Positions 45,845 to 57,004 of a DNA stretch of 64,000 bases are shown here, piece after piece (the stretch's first letter is position 1; each line of letters begins with the position of its first letter). The translations under genes were made by a program, and so were the position numbers. Source of the stretch: Furcasterigmium furcatum (lineage: Eukaryota; Ascomycota; Sordariomycetes; Glomerellales; Plectosphaerellaceae); the NCBI GenBank assembly GCA_001599815.1, contig BCIA01000004.1, forward strand, positions 2,673,051 to 2,737,050, written 5' to 3'. Below the pieces are notes generated by a model. It made no database searches and was not told where the DNA came from. It saw nothing but the letters and a program-made list of their open reading frames with translations.

Positions 45845-47632
45845 ATGCGTTTCCTCCAAACCGTCCTGACGGCCCTCGCCGTCCAGGGCGTCGTCGCCAG
45901 CAACTGGTTCTCCAAGGCTGGTACGTCAATCCGCTGACCTCTGCCTCCCATTGCGCTCAACTGACCTCCCCTCCAGCTTACAACAAGTGGCACGAGACGG
46001 AGCTCGAGCGCTGGCTGTCTGACCACAATGTCCCCTACCCTACTCCCGCCGATCGGAAGGATCTCGAGAAGCTCGTCGAGACCAACTGGGACAACTACGT
46101 CGTCAAGCCCTACAACTCGTGGTCCGCCGAGGACCTCCAGACCTGGCTCACCAACAAGGGCGTCGAGGCTCAGAAGGGCGCCGAAGCTAACAAGGACGCC
46201 CTCGTCAGCCAAGTGCAGTCCACCTGGTATGAGACCGGCGACCAGGCCCAGCAGGCTTGGGTCAATGTGAAGGATTGGATCTTCGACACCTGGACCGACA
46301 GCGAGCTCAAGGAATTCGCCGACAAGCACGGCATTCCCGGTACGTACCCCATTCTCTCGGGTGTCCCTGCCATTACACGAGCTGACAATGACGCCAGTAC
46401 CCCAACCCCGAAAGCGCGACACTCTTCTCCAGAAGCTTCGTTCCAGTTATGAGACCGCCGCCCAAAAGGTCAATGGCGCCGTCGCCTACCCCGGCAATTG
46501 GCTTTGGGAGACCTGGTCGGGTGAGTGAATCCATTGTCGCAATTGACCAATCCGTCCTGACATTGTTACAGAGTCCGACCTGAAGGAATGGCTCGACACC
46601 AACGGATTCCCTGTTCCTCAGCCCACCACTCGCGACCAGCTCATCGCCTCGGTTCGCCGCAACTCCCGCATCGCCTACCTGAAGCTCCAGGAGCAGTCTG
46701 CCACTGCTTCCGCTCAGGCATCCAAGGCCTACGCCACCCTGACTGATCAGATCATCGACGCCTGGGGCGAGTCCCAGCTCAAGGAGTTCGCCGACAAGAA
46801 CGGCATCAACGTCCCCCAAGGCACCAAGATCAACGAGCTCCGAGCTCTGATCCGCAAGCACCGCGCCGATTTCCTTCGCGACAACGTTTCCGGCAAGGTT
46901 GCTGACGCCTACGGCGCCGCCACCTCCAGCGCCGGCAACGAGTACGCCAGGGCCACCAACAAGGCCTCCCTCGCCTACCAGGATGCCTTCAATGACGCTG
47001 TCAGCACTTGGAGTGACAGCCGGGTCAAGGGCTTCCTCGATGCCCGCGGTGTTCCCGTTCCTCAGGGCAGCAAGGCCGACGAGCTCCGCGCTCTGGCTCG
47101 CAAGCACGCCCACAAGGCTGCCAGCGGCTGGAGCATCTGGACCTTCGACGACTACACTGTTGAGAACCTCCGCAAGTACATCGCTAAGAACGGCGATGCT
47201 ACCGCCAAGGCCCTGGCTGAGAAGAAAGATGCCACCCGCGACGATCTTGTGAAGGCCGCTCAGTCTGGCTACGCTTCTGCCGCGGCTGCTGGCGGAGACG
47301 CGTATGCCTCCATCACCAGCTACCTCTCTCAGGCCACTGCCACCGCCAGCAGCAACGCCTTCGACACCTGGAGTGACAGCGACCTCAAGAAGTACCTTGA
47401 CAGCTACGGCGTGCCCGCTCCTCAGGGCTCCACGACCAACGAGCTCCGCGCCCAGGCCCGCAAGCAGTGGACCTTCTTCAAGCACGGCACCTCCACTCCT
47501 TCCGGGACCATCTTTGCTAAGATTGGAGATACCATTCAGGACACCTGGAACTGGTTTGCCGAGCAGGTCGGCATCGGCGCGGATGCCGCCAAGAAGGCGG
47601 CGGACGACAAGCTTAACAGGCAGGATCTCTAA
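45845..47632 (+). CDS. Ish1/Msc1-type stress-response repeat protein
   Basis: Exons 45845-45920, 45977-46339, 46398-46520 and 46572-47632 give 540 residues. A signal peptide (MRFLQTVLTALAVQGVVA) is followed by about eight Ish1 repeats, each built around W-s-[ED]-s-[DE]-L-K-x-[FWY]-L-x-x-x-G-[IV]-P-x-P-Q and ending in a basic helix (for example DTWSDSDLKKYLDSYGVPAP). Sister proteins are S. pombe Ish1, a stress-induced nuclear-envelope protein, and S. cerevisiae Msc1. The signal peptide and repeats place it in the ER/nuclear-envelope lumen. Ala/Ser-rich spacers separate repeats (ATSSAGNEYARATNKA). The last segment ends NWFAEQVGIGADAAKK, lysine-rich. Well conserved overall. Confidence 0.93.
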
Positions 47633-47997
47633 GCCCGCCTGCGACGTCCTGTCGACAGACGACTTCTCATGGAAGTCACGGAATGATAGCGATGGTCCAT
47701 GAAAAATTGCTTTCTCGTTAGGATCCCTCATGCTTTTAGTGGTTACCCCCTTTGCGTTGCGACACGAATCGGCTTTTTGGGACGCGGATCATGACCACAG
47801 GACGGACCACGGGATCAACACGGGCGCGGTTCGTCTTTACTCATTTTTCTTTGGGAAGGTTGTGTTTGTAAGATAGCACTATGGCGATGACTTCTAATCG
47901 ACATGGTGGCACCACGCCCTGTCCTCGTGATGTGACATTGGCCATGGCATGCTTCGGTGATCGTGATCGTAAGTTTTTAGGTTTCCCCTCTTCCGCC
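47633..47997. other. Convergent intergenic, Ish1 gene to reductase
   Basis: 365 bases between two 3' ends; AT-richer, with no gene visible. Confidence 0.5.
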
Positions 47998-49383
47998 TCA
48001 GAGAGCCTCATGGTCTAGGTCAACGACGATGCGACCACCACGGATCTCTCCCTGCCTCATGCGATCCAGAGCGCGATTGACGCCGTCGAAACCATGCTCC
48101 ACGGCCAACACTTCGGGCGGTGAGAGCAGGCCGTTTTCCAATAGTCGCTCCAACCAGAGGACGAGGGCCTCTCCAACAGCAGGAACCTCGTGGAAGACCT
48201 TGATCGGCACCGTGTGATACGACACGTTCTCGTCTTGCTCCTTTGGCAGCCCTGCCAACCCGATAAGATGGCCCGACACCATTGATCCCCTGCGGGTCTT
48301 CTCGGACGGGCTGGGCGGCGGGGTGACTTGTTGTTCGTCCGCGGGGACTTTTTGCGCGAGCATTTTGCGGAGGGATCTGGCCGAGTCGGGGCCCGTCGTG
48401 TCGAGCCCGAATCGCAAGTCTTTGCCGACGTTGGCGCGGATGATCTCGATGGCGCGGGAGGGGTCGTGGCTGTCGACGAGGAGATCGGGGCGGAGGGTCT
48501 TGTGGTTTGCGAGGCGGAGGCCGTGGCGGAGCTTGTCGACTACCGTGACGACCTTGAGGCCCGCGAGGCGGGCGAGTTGGACGGCGATGTTTGCTGATGT
48601 TGATGAACCTGGGATGGGGTCAGCGACTGTGGACGAAAAGGGGAAAGGTGAAGAGGACATACCTCCCCAGATGGCGAGCCAGTCTCCCGGCAGGGCCCTC
48701 TCGCCTTGGCTGATGCCGGAGACACACTCAGCCCTGATGTCCTTTGGCAGCTGTTCCGGGTCGATCTTGCGGATGAGGTCGAACAGGTCCGGGCCGTCGA
48801 GGATGGTGCTGAAGTCGACGCCCATGCAGATGCCGAGGGAGAGGGCGGCGGCGACGTATGCCACTCCTATTGTCGAGCCGGCCTGCCGGGAGACGCTGGG
48901 AGGGATGCGGACGGTGTTGAAGTCTGAGGCGATGACATATTCCTGGAAGCCGGCTTTGCGGGGGTCTCTGTAGTCGGTGGATATGACGAGGACCTGAGAG
49001 GGTGAGCGACTGTCTTTCCTAAAATCATGAGGGAGGGGGCTTCTCACGAGATCGCCTTCTTTTAACCAGCTGTGAGATTTTGCAGGCTTGACGACGCGGC
49101 CGACGACTTCCCGGCCGGCGATGTAGGGGAGATGTGGGATGCCAAAGTTGAAGTCTCTGAGAGGGATCTGGTCAGCATTTGACAGACTGGGAGATGTCCC
49201 ATTAAGTGAGGCTTACGGTGCTTTCCAGTCAATGGGGTTCAGTCCGAATGTGTCCGCCCTCACCAAGACCTCCCGGTCCTGCGTCTGCTCCGGGATCGCG
49301 TACGCCGGAGTGACCTGGTATGGCTGCCGCGGGCCATGCAGGAGCAGCACGGTCTGCGTCTGCGTGTTCGGGGTGTCTGCCAT
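47998..49383 (-). CDS. Zinc-type medium-chain reductase (enoyl reductase / alcohol dehydrogenase fold)
   Basis: Minus-strand exons 49383-49217, 49156-49048, 48993-48663 and 48608-47998 give 405 residues. The GroES-like N-terminal domain reads EVLVRADTFGLNPIDWKAP and IAGREVVGRVV, with the GLNPIDWK pattern of fungal trans-enoyl reductase relatives. The cofactor domain contains GDWLAIWGGSSTSANIAVQLARLAGLKVV, the NADPH-binding GGSS.GxxA loop, and later GLDTTGPDSARS. The tail FDGVNRALDRMRQGEIRGGRIVVDLD is typical. The structural-zinc cysteines of true alcohol dehydrogenases are not evident, so a zinc-independent enoyl or quinone reductase is more likely. No polyketide synthase is nearby, so it is probably a stand-alone metabolic enzyme. 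Confidence 0.88.
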
Positions 49384-50290
49384 GGTAAGTGTAGTGATGC
49401 GGCGGTACAAGTACAGGCGGCGGGCGTGTTAGTAGATGTGCCCAGAGCAGCGTGCCCTCCTCATCCTCCCCCCTCCCTCTTTTTGTTGCTGAGGAGGGGG
49501 GTTCGGCATTTCAGCAATGCGCGATAAGGCATCCTTGCCGGGAGAATGATTAATCAACGGCCGGTCCGGGCATGGAGTTGCAGGGCCGCGAAGTCGGCGT
49601 TGCGTGCTTTGGGTCTCCGCTGAGGCGGATTGCGTGATACCTGATGGCCATGGCGAGTCGGCCGGGAGTGTTGGGCCTCGTGGTGATTCTCCGAGACGGC
49701 GTTAAGAGGAGGTAAGGGGGGAGTACTAAAGTCCATCCCACCACCCGAACCCCCTGGCAGCTCAGGGCATGGCGCTGTATTACCAGTCTGGTTAGCGCCC
49801 TTGCCGCTGGCTCGCCCCTTGCCGGCGGGTACTGCTCATGCTCCCCTCAGTTGATGCGAATACTTACACAATGGGCACTGCTAACATCCATCACGATGGT
49901 ATGCATTATCTTGGAGCGATCAAATGCTGAAACAGTTGCTTCCAAACGGTTCCTGTTCCACAGCAATCCTAGTATTATCGTATTACCAAGATGATGCCGA
50001 GACTGAAAGCTTCCTGCCACCGGAGTAAATTCCCAGTCCAAACCTGGAGGCGCGGCAGACACCAGCCGCATAGCACAGACAAGTAGCCAATCGACGACAC
50101 TAGAGATAACCTCGAATGTATTTATAGCCCGGCTGAGAAACATTGCAGGACGGTTCTTGGAATCGATAGCGTTACATGGGGTTCTGATGGTGGTCTTGCT
50201 CCCTATATAACACGATCATAATCACCACGTCGCAGCGTCCATCTCATTCTCAACGTCCGCCCAGACTTCCATCATTCAAAAAGAACAGCC
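49384..50290. promoter_or_regulatory. Divergent promoter region, reductase / phosphatase
   Basis: 907 bases between two start codons. A TATA-like element is placed for the phosphatase side (annotated separately). The middle (49550-49850) is GC-rich with short overlapping frames of no coding character. Confidence 0.5.
50204..50210 (+). promoter_or_regulatory. TATA box of the phosphatase gene
   Basis: TATATAA lies 81 bases upstream of the ATG at 50291, followed by a short CT-rich leader. The spacing suits a fungal TATA promoter. Confidence 0.5.
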
Positions 50291-50929
50291 ATGTCCTCAG
50301 TCATCTACCTTGTCCGCCACGCCGAGTCGGAGCACAACGTTGCGAAGGACTTCACACTACGAGATCCCTCTCTCACCGCCACAGGCTTTGCGCAGGCATC
50401 GGCGCTGATTGAGACGTTCCCTGACGCAGCCTCAGTCGCCGTCGTGCTCACCTCTCCGCTCACCCGCACGCTGCAAACCACCATCACCGCCTTCCCTCAG
50501 GTCCTCCGCAAAGATGCCGGAGCCGGCGCCCAGCTGATCATCGACCCGGACCTGCAGGAGCGCAGCGACCTTCCCTGCGACACCGGGTCTGGACGCGGCA
50601 CATTGGAGAAGGCCTTTCCTGGCCTCGATTTTGGGGGCTTGAAGGATGAATGGTTCGCCAAGGAGGAGTCGTACGCCGCGGATGATATCACGGTCGCCAA
50701 GCGGGCACAGCGATTCCGCGAGAGGCTACGGGATATTACTACATCACTTGAGACGGACGGGAGAGAGGCGAATGAGAGGCAAAGGAAGAATGTAGTTGTT
50801 GTTACTCACGGCGTGTTCATGAAGTTCCTGGCCGAGGACGAGGCCATTGACCTCCCGAAGGCGGGTTGGAAAGCCTTTAAGATAGGCAGCAGGGAGGGCG
50901 GAGGGGCTGTTCTCGTGCCCCTGGAGTGA
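50291..50929 (+). CDS. Histidine phosphatase (phosphoglycerate mutase-like)
   Basis: Intronless, 212 residues. The catalytic block VRHAESEHN near residue 8 is the RHG signature (with Ala in place of Gly) that forms the phosphohistidine intermediate. The second catalytic histidine lies in VVVVTHGVFMKFL near residue 174. Supporting family features are LTATGFAQA, LTSPLTRTLQT and the LQERSDLPCD segment. This class covers broad-specificity small-molecule phosphatases; mutase activity is unlikely given the short length. The start directly precedes the SSVIYLVRH strand, so it is well placed. Convergent with the first monooxygenase of the neighbouring cluster; a link to that cluster is not shown. Confidence 0.93.
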   Translation: MSSVIYLVRHAESEHNVAKDFTLRDPSLTATGFAQASALIETFPDAASVAVVLTSPLTRTLQTTITAFPQVLRKDAGAGAQLIIDPDLQERSDLPCDTGSGRGTLEKAFPGLDFGGLKDEWFAKEESYAADDITVAKRAQRFRERLRDITTSLETDGREANERQRKNVVVVTHGVFMKFLAEDEAIDLPKAGWKAFKIGSREGGGAVLVPLE

Positions 50930-51429
50930 AGCTGAAGCCGAGGCGCCATTCTGGGCTGTATATGACTGCGGCATCAAGTCAGGTCTCGACAACCACATGC
51001 CAGATGAGTCCCAACACGGCACCCATGACGAGCACCAGCGTCAACGCTCCTCAGTGTCGGCTCAGGCTAAAAGCAGCGAGGCCCTGGGACATGCCCGGTC
51101 TGTATGGGACACGGCAAACCACATCTCAGGGGCCCTGCTGAGGTGGGAGATGCACGAGGATGTCGCACTAGTCGGGAATTGGTATGCCGGGGCACGATTC
51201 GGCGCTGTGGCGGATTATCTCCGAGATATGATGCCAGATTTAGCGACGGTGATGGTGTTGTCATGTAAGTCGGGCCAGGGGTCGATCTCAACATCGGCAC
51301 ACCGCAGCCACTGCAGGCCATGGGTGTGTGGCTTGGTTTACGGCGGTCCTGTGAGAACCTAACGTATTTGAGAATAATATGATTGATGCAAAAGTATGCT
51401 GCAGTCTATTGGTGATGCTCACAGAGACA
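50930..51429. other. Convergent intergenic, phosphatase to monooxygenase 1
   Basis: 500 bases between 3' ends. A short frame at 50997-51362 has no recognisable content. Confidence 0.5.
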
Positions 51430-53140
51430 TCAATGGCCGTTCTGGACCGGCTCCGCCGCGTTGTCCTCCTTGTAGACATCGTACTTGTACTTGGTACCTG
51501 GGTGATCGCTTCGGAGCCCCTTTTGGCCCACGCCATACACCTTCTCGCGGGCAGTCAGGCCAACATCGCCAGTCGGCTGCTCGGGGTAGAGTCCCCTGCG
51601 GCGAAGCTCCGGCACCAGGAGATCGACAACCTCCTCGAACGTGCCGGGCGTGGTGACATATCCCAGGTTGAACCCGTCCAGATCGCCCTCCTTGATCCAG
51701 AACTCCATCTCATCAGCCACCGTCTGGGGGCTGCCGACGGATACAGGCCCCAGGCCGCCGATGGCCGCCCGCTCCGCGATCACGCGCGGCGTCCACTTGG
51801 GCACGTGCTCGCTCGTCGTCGTGAACGCGTCCAGGATGCTGCGGACCTTGTGCGCCTCGAGCGAGTCCGCGGCCGTGACCTCCTGGTCGAGGGGGATCTT
51901 GGACAGGTCGATCCCCGTCCACCCGCTGACGAGCACCAGCCCGCCGACGGTCGACGCGTACTTCTTGAGCTCCTCGTGCTTGGCCCGCGCCTCCTCGTCC
52001 GTGCGGCCCACGATGGGCGTGAAGGTCGCGAAGAACTTGATCGACTGCGGGTCGCGCCCCAGCTCGGCCGCCTGTTTCCGGATCTCCTGGACCTTGGGCT
52101 TTAGCAGGGCCGGCGAGTGCGAGGAGACGAAGATGCCCTCAGCGTGGTTCGCGGCGAACGCAGAGCCGGCGGAGGACGTTCCCGCCTGGAAGAGGAAGGG
52201 GGTCCTCTGCGGCGAAGGGTCGACGATGTGCCGCGTGTCCAGGTCGTAGAACTTGCCGTGGTGGTGGATGGTTCGGATCTTGTCCGGGTCCGCGTAGCTG
52301 TCGTTCTCGGCGTCTGGCGAGACGGCGTCGTCTGCCCAGGAGCCTTCCCAGAGTCTGTCGCAGATACACCGTCAGTTTGCTCTTCATCTTCGCACGTCTA
52401 GGCTTGGTAACTCACTTGTATAAGACGCGGAGATATTCGTCGGCCTGCGCGTATCTCTCGTCATGGGGGATGGGACTGTCGAGGCCTATGGCCTTGAACG
52501 CCGCCTTCTTCCACGAGGTAACGATGTTCCAGCCGATGCGACCTCTGGTAAAGTGATCCAGGCTGGAGAAGCGCTTTGCGAGGAGGAAAGGGGGCTCGAA
52601 GGAGGTCGAGGCCGTGATCGCAAAGGACAGGTTCTTTGTCACGGCTGCCATTGCGCTGATGGGCTTTCACATGCTATTAGCAAAATTCAAGTTGTCTGTT
52701 TGTATGTGTTTCTTGTACTCACAATTGTAGGATCAGTCATAGGCCACTGTCACCCATCTCGTCAGCACAACCAAACAGCAACTTTGATAGAATGTCGCCT
52801 CTTACCTGAGCTGCCCTCCGGATGCAGTTGTCCAGGCTCCCCTCGTACGTGTCGTAGCCTCCATACGTGTCAGCCAGGAACAGGGCATTGATCCCGCCTC
52901 GCTCGAGGAGCTTCGCGAGGTCTATCCAGTACTGCAGGTCTCGCTTTGTCGCGGACTTGTCCTCGGGGTTCTGCACCGGTCAGAAACATCTCGACTGTCT
53001 GCGGGCAGCCAACCTACCTTCCATTGACCCGGGGATAAGTGTCCCACGGTGCTCATGTCGAAGGCATTCAGCAAGATCTGCTTCTTGCGCTCCCCGGCGC
53101 CCTGGGACCCCGAAGAACCGATGATGGGAAGCTCAGCCAT
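51430..53140 (-). CDS. FMN-dependent monooxygenase, NtaA/SnaA/DszA family (copy 1)
   Basis: Flavin-dependent, luciferase-like monooxygenase of the nitrilotriacetate/DszA group; such enzymes oxidise a substrate with FMNH2 delivered by a separate reductase. Minus-strand exons 53140-53018, 52970-52806, 52746-52723 (24 nt), 52663-52416 and 52354-51430 give 494 residues. Landmarks: KKQILLNAFDMSTVGHLSPGQW, GGINALFLADTYGGYD, WPMTDPTI joined to PISAMAAVTKNLSF, then SSLDHFTRGRIGWNIVTS, the HDERYAQADEYLRVLYKLWEGSW block and QRTPFLFQAGTSSAG. The acceptor of the fourth exon is AAAG, chosen because it alone gives PISAMAAVTK. First member of the 51-64 kb cluster and the paralog of the gene at 62446. Confidence 0.93.
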
Positions 53141-53975
53141 TGCAACTATTGTCGAAGCTCACGTTACACAGAAGCAGGGTAGAGAAGATCCTGGAGTTTC
53201 CAAACAGAGGGCACGCGAGCAGCAGCACCGCGTATACATGTATGTGCTACCCACCGTCCATCTCAGGCCATCGCCCTCGCCGGCTCTGACGTACGAGCCC
53301 CGCATCACGCATCACGTCTTTGGATCTACTGCTCCTGCGAGGGGCAGGAACCTGACGCCATCGTGAAGAGGGCCCTGCGCTCCCCGGTCTGGCCGCGGCG
53401 GTAACGTGCCTACGTTCGTGGGGGCAGCCGGCGTGGCATGTCCGTCGCAAGCCGGCGCATTTCCAATCCGCGCTTCTGGAACTCGCGCCATAGCGGGTAC
53501 GAATGTCGCCATTGCCCGCTGCCGGTGATTTGTGGCCGCTTACTCTCGCGAAAAGGTGACGGGCGTTGCAGCCGGGAGAGTGACAGTCCGTGGGTTGAGG
53601 CAGGTTTCGCGGGGGTCGCGGCATGTGTCTTGTCGGGACTGGAGGCCGTGACGGCTTTAATGCGACAGGGACTCTGGATTCGGAAGGCGTTGACAATTAC
53701 TACGGCTTGGCTGGCTTCAGCGGTTCAGCCCGGCGTGGGCTTTTAGAAATGGAAATATCACGAGTGGTCTATTGCATGGTCATGGTGAGGAGGGACTCAA
53801 GCTGAACGAGGCCGGAACTAGAAAGTACAATCGAAGAGCATGGGTGTGTTGTTCATTTCCTCTTCTGTCCCGTGTCTGTCTCCTGGATGAAGAAGACTAG
53901 TAGTAGCCATGGCTTGAGAGATTCACCCGAGACTCAGGACACAGGATTTGTGCCGACCCTTCGCGGCATCTGCGC
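53141..53975. other. Intergenic, monooxygenase 1 to transporter 1
   Basis: About 835 bases. It must hold the monooxygenase promoter (53141 onward) and the transporter terminator. GC-rich, with no recognisable repeat. No consensus motif shared with the other cluster promoters could be proven by eye. Confidence 0.5.
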
Positions 53976-55627
53976 TTAGTCGCGAGATGCTTCCTTTCCG
54001 GAAACGCTGACCGGCACGCTTTTGTCATTGTCAGACGAGACGGCGGCGCTCTCAACCTCCTCAGGATACGCCGCGGTATTCTCAACCTTGGGGCTGTGGC
54101 TGGTCAGTCACTGGCTCGAGCGTCAAGTCAAAGGGGCTGGAAACTTACTCCTTGCGCTTGAGGTACAGACGGAGCGCGTGGGTGGCAATGACCAGCAGAA
54201 TGGCCGAGCCGAGGGTGAAGGCGAAACCCTTGGGATACCGAGGGGCCTCGACAGTGGGATACACCAGCAGGGGTGTCCAGGCCGTGGAGGACTGCGAGAT
54301 GGCGTTGATCAAGACGAGGGTAAATGATCTCTCCGCCGGGGAAGACCGCAGCTGCGTGTTGACCCATCCATGGAAGACGCTCGACATGGAGTAGGATGCG
54401 TAGATGGTGGAAAAGGCGAACCACTTGGCCCCCTCGGGCACATTCCAGACGACAAGGATGATCAAGCCGAGGATGTTCCAGGTGTGCGCCATGGTGATGG
54501 CCCACGCAGGCCCCAGGACCAGGTCGGACGCGAAGCAGACGAACAGGGTGTAGAAGATGCCCAGACCCGGCGCGATGGTGCCCAGCTCGTTGACCCTGGC
54601 GGGGGAGAAGCGGTTCAGGCTCTTGATCCAGAGGAGGAAGCTGCCGGAGCTCGTGTGAATACCGGCGTTCCAGAAGAGCACGTCGACGAGGATGATGGCC
54701 CAGAACTGGTACTTGAGGACGACGTTCTTCAGGTCGCTCAGCTTGAACTTTCCGTGGGACTCGTGGCCGGCGCGCTTCAGCCGCTCCTCGCCCAGGTCGA
54801 TGTCCTTCTGCGTCAGGACGCGGCGGTTCGGCTGGTCAGGGGTGCCGGGGATGACGAAGTAGCCCAGAATGCCGACAGGGATGGTGATGATGGCGCAGAT
54901 GATGTACATCCAGCGCCACCCAGCCAGGCCGTTGACGCCCTCGAGGCGGGCGGAGGCGCCAGCCTGGATGAGGCCTGCGGTCAGGGTTCCGAGGGACAGG
55001 CCGACGTAAAAGATACCGCCACGGCGTGCGATTTCATCTCCGCGGTACCATGAGCCTGGAGAGGGATTTGGTTAGCTCGGGAAACCTGGGGATGGCGACA
55101 GGAGGCGGGACGTCTCACCGAACAAGTAGTGCATGGCCGGGAAGAAGGCCGCCTCGAACCAGCCGACCAGGAAGCGGTAGGCGGCCAGCTCCGCGAAGCC
55201 GGTCACGCGGTACTGCAGAAGAGTGAAGATGCCCCATGCGATGTCGAGGAAGGGGATGAGCCAGTGCATGGGGATGTAGGTCAGGAGGAAGAAGAATGGG
55301 ATCTGGCCGGTGACGGCGCCGATAATGTAGAACGTCTGGAGCTGGACGAGCTCATTGCCGTGGAAGTTGAGGTCCTCTTTGAGACCGGCGACGTAGGCGT
55401 TGTCTGGGGAGTTGCCATATTAGTAGATGGATGGTAGATGTCAGAGTCGCTGCCGGGTACTCACTCAGGTTGGACTGGTCGATGTACTTGACCCAGTACG
55501 CAAGAACTGCATACGGGACGATGAGGGCATCGATCTTGGTGATGAACTTGCGCTCGTCAGGGGTGTCGGTATCAGAGTACCAGCTGATGTGATACCACTT
55601 CTTCCGGGCTGGAGTTGGATCAGACAT
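53976..55627 (-). CDS. MFS transporter, Dal5/allantoate-permease family
   Basis: Anion:cation symporter-type MFS carrier of 492 residues. Minus-strand exons 55627-55465, 55403-55119, 55055-54149 and 54099-53976. The N-terminal MSDPTPARKKWYHISWY lead-in is followed by the family phrase DALIVPYAVLAYWVKYIDQSNLNNAYVAG, which sits at the first membrane helix. Later helices include YRFLVGWFEAAFFPAMHYLFGSWYRGDEIARR and GILGYFVIPGTPDQPNRR. A terminal acidic/serine tail is encoded by the last exon (SSDNDKSVPVSVSG). Substrates in this family are small organic anions and nitrogen compounds such as allantoate, nicotinate or biotin. It lies head-to-tail after monooxygenase 1 and divergent from the flavin monooxygenase. 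Confidence 0.93.
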
Positions 55628-57004
55628 CTTTGCTGTGCAAGCCAACCACAAGGTTCTGACAGAGAAATTGACCAATTCGAAGGTACTGCTAGTATGAGAG
55701 AACGAGCGCGGGATCTGCACTGCAAATCGAAAGGGCTGGGCTGTCTAATGTAGCAGTCGGCCGCCCAGCTATCGCGAGCGTCAGAGCTTCATGCAGAGTT
55801 GGGTAGCACTCAACTGCCGCCACGTCTCCTTGCTCGGACCCTGTCCTCATGCTGCTCGACCGGTAGCTGCGAGATCTTCTCCTACCCCGTCCATCAGATC
55901 CCTGCTCCGCGCCATGAAATGCCGGCGTGCAGACGGAGCCGATGTCAACATGCGCCAGTGGGAACAGAACTCTGGGATGTTCGCATGGTGTCATCGCGGG
56001 TCGGGTTGATGCCAGAGGTGCGGCTGCAAGCCGAGTCATGGAACTGGAGCTTCAACGCTCGGCAGCCATGAACGATGGGGATGAGGACCGGCAAGTGACT
56101 TTGACCCCTGATGACGAGGCTTCCTCGACGCGGTCGAGGCCTTTCGCGTGGAGTCGTGGTCTCCGCGGCTGACGATGTCGTCTTAGTCGTGCTGGTTCTA
56201 TCGATACATGTATTCAGTCAACCTTCCAGACAAGAAGATATGCCTCCATTGTCAGATTACATGCACTCTACGGTTCCTACAAATAGGCACCGGAGTCTGA
56301 GGATGATGGTGCTGCGGTAACAGCGCATCGTCGCATGTCGTGGGTCTTACACGGAGGATGCATCTTGATCTCCACGAAAAGCAAGGCGAGCCAAGAATTG
56401 AGAAACGGGCAGCTTGCAGAAACGAACGCCTCGCCGGGCGGGAAAGCCCAGATCTCTGAAAATTTCGGCCGAGACAGAACCCCTGCAGTTCTCGAGAATG
56501 CGCAAGATGCAGCATGGATTGCGCCAGAGCCGAAGACGGAGGCGTTATCAGGACATTCTGCCCGGCCTCGTGGCCGCCCGTCCGTAGTCACGGCGGTGCT
56601 CCGCGAAACGCCACGCTGCAGGAATGCGGATCTGACCATGCGAGCGTGATCAGACAATTACCAAACCACGGAGAAATCTCGCAGTGCCTTACGCCCTTTC
56701 AGGTTGAGATGGTTGATGCTACAACAAGTGGGGTGGATGGCGTGCTTCTCTCCTCGACATGTCGCGATCTGTATGCCGACCATCAATGGAGACGCGTCCG
56801 CCGCGGGGTTCGGCGCGCGGAATGATGCCATGAGGGGCAGTTGTTGCAGACGATGGCCGCGAGCTCGGTTTAAGGGCCGCCGGCTGTGGCCTTGCAAGAA
56901 AACTTCTTGCACACATGGTGTAAGTCGGAACCGTGAGCAGCATCAGACCAGAGACTCGGCGACCGCAGCACCACACCAGACAACTCCCGAGAGACACGGA
57001 AACC
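55628..57004. promoter_or_regulatory. Divergent control region of the 51-64 kb cluster
   Basis: 1.38 kb between the start codons of the transporter and the BVMO gene. Several CCGCGG-type palindromes occur (near 56163 and 56808), which could bind Zn2Cys6 regulators, but I cannot show this. No gene is recognisable; frames here overlap on both strands without motifs. No cluster-specific regulator gene is present between 50 and 64 kb. Confidence 0.5.
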
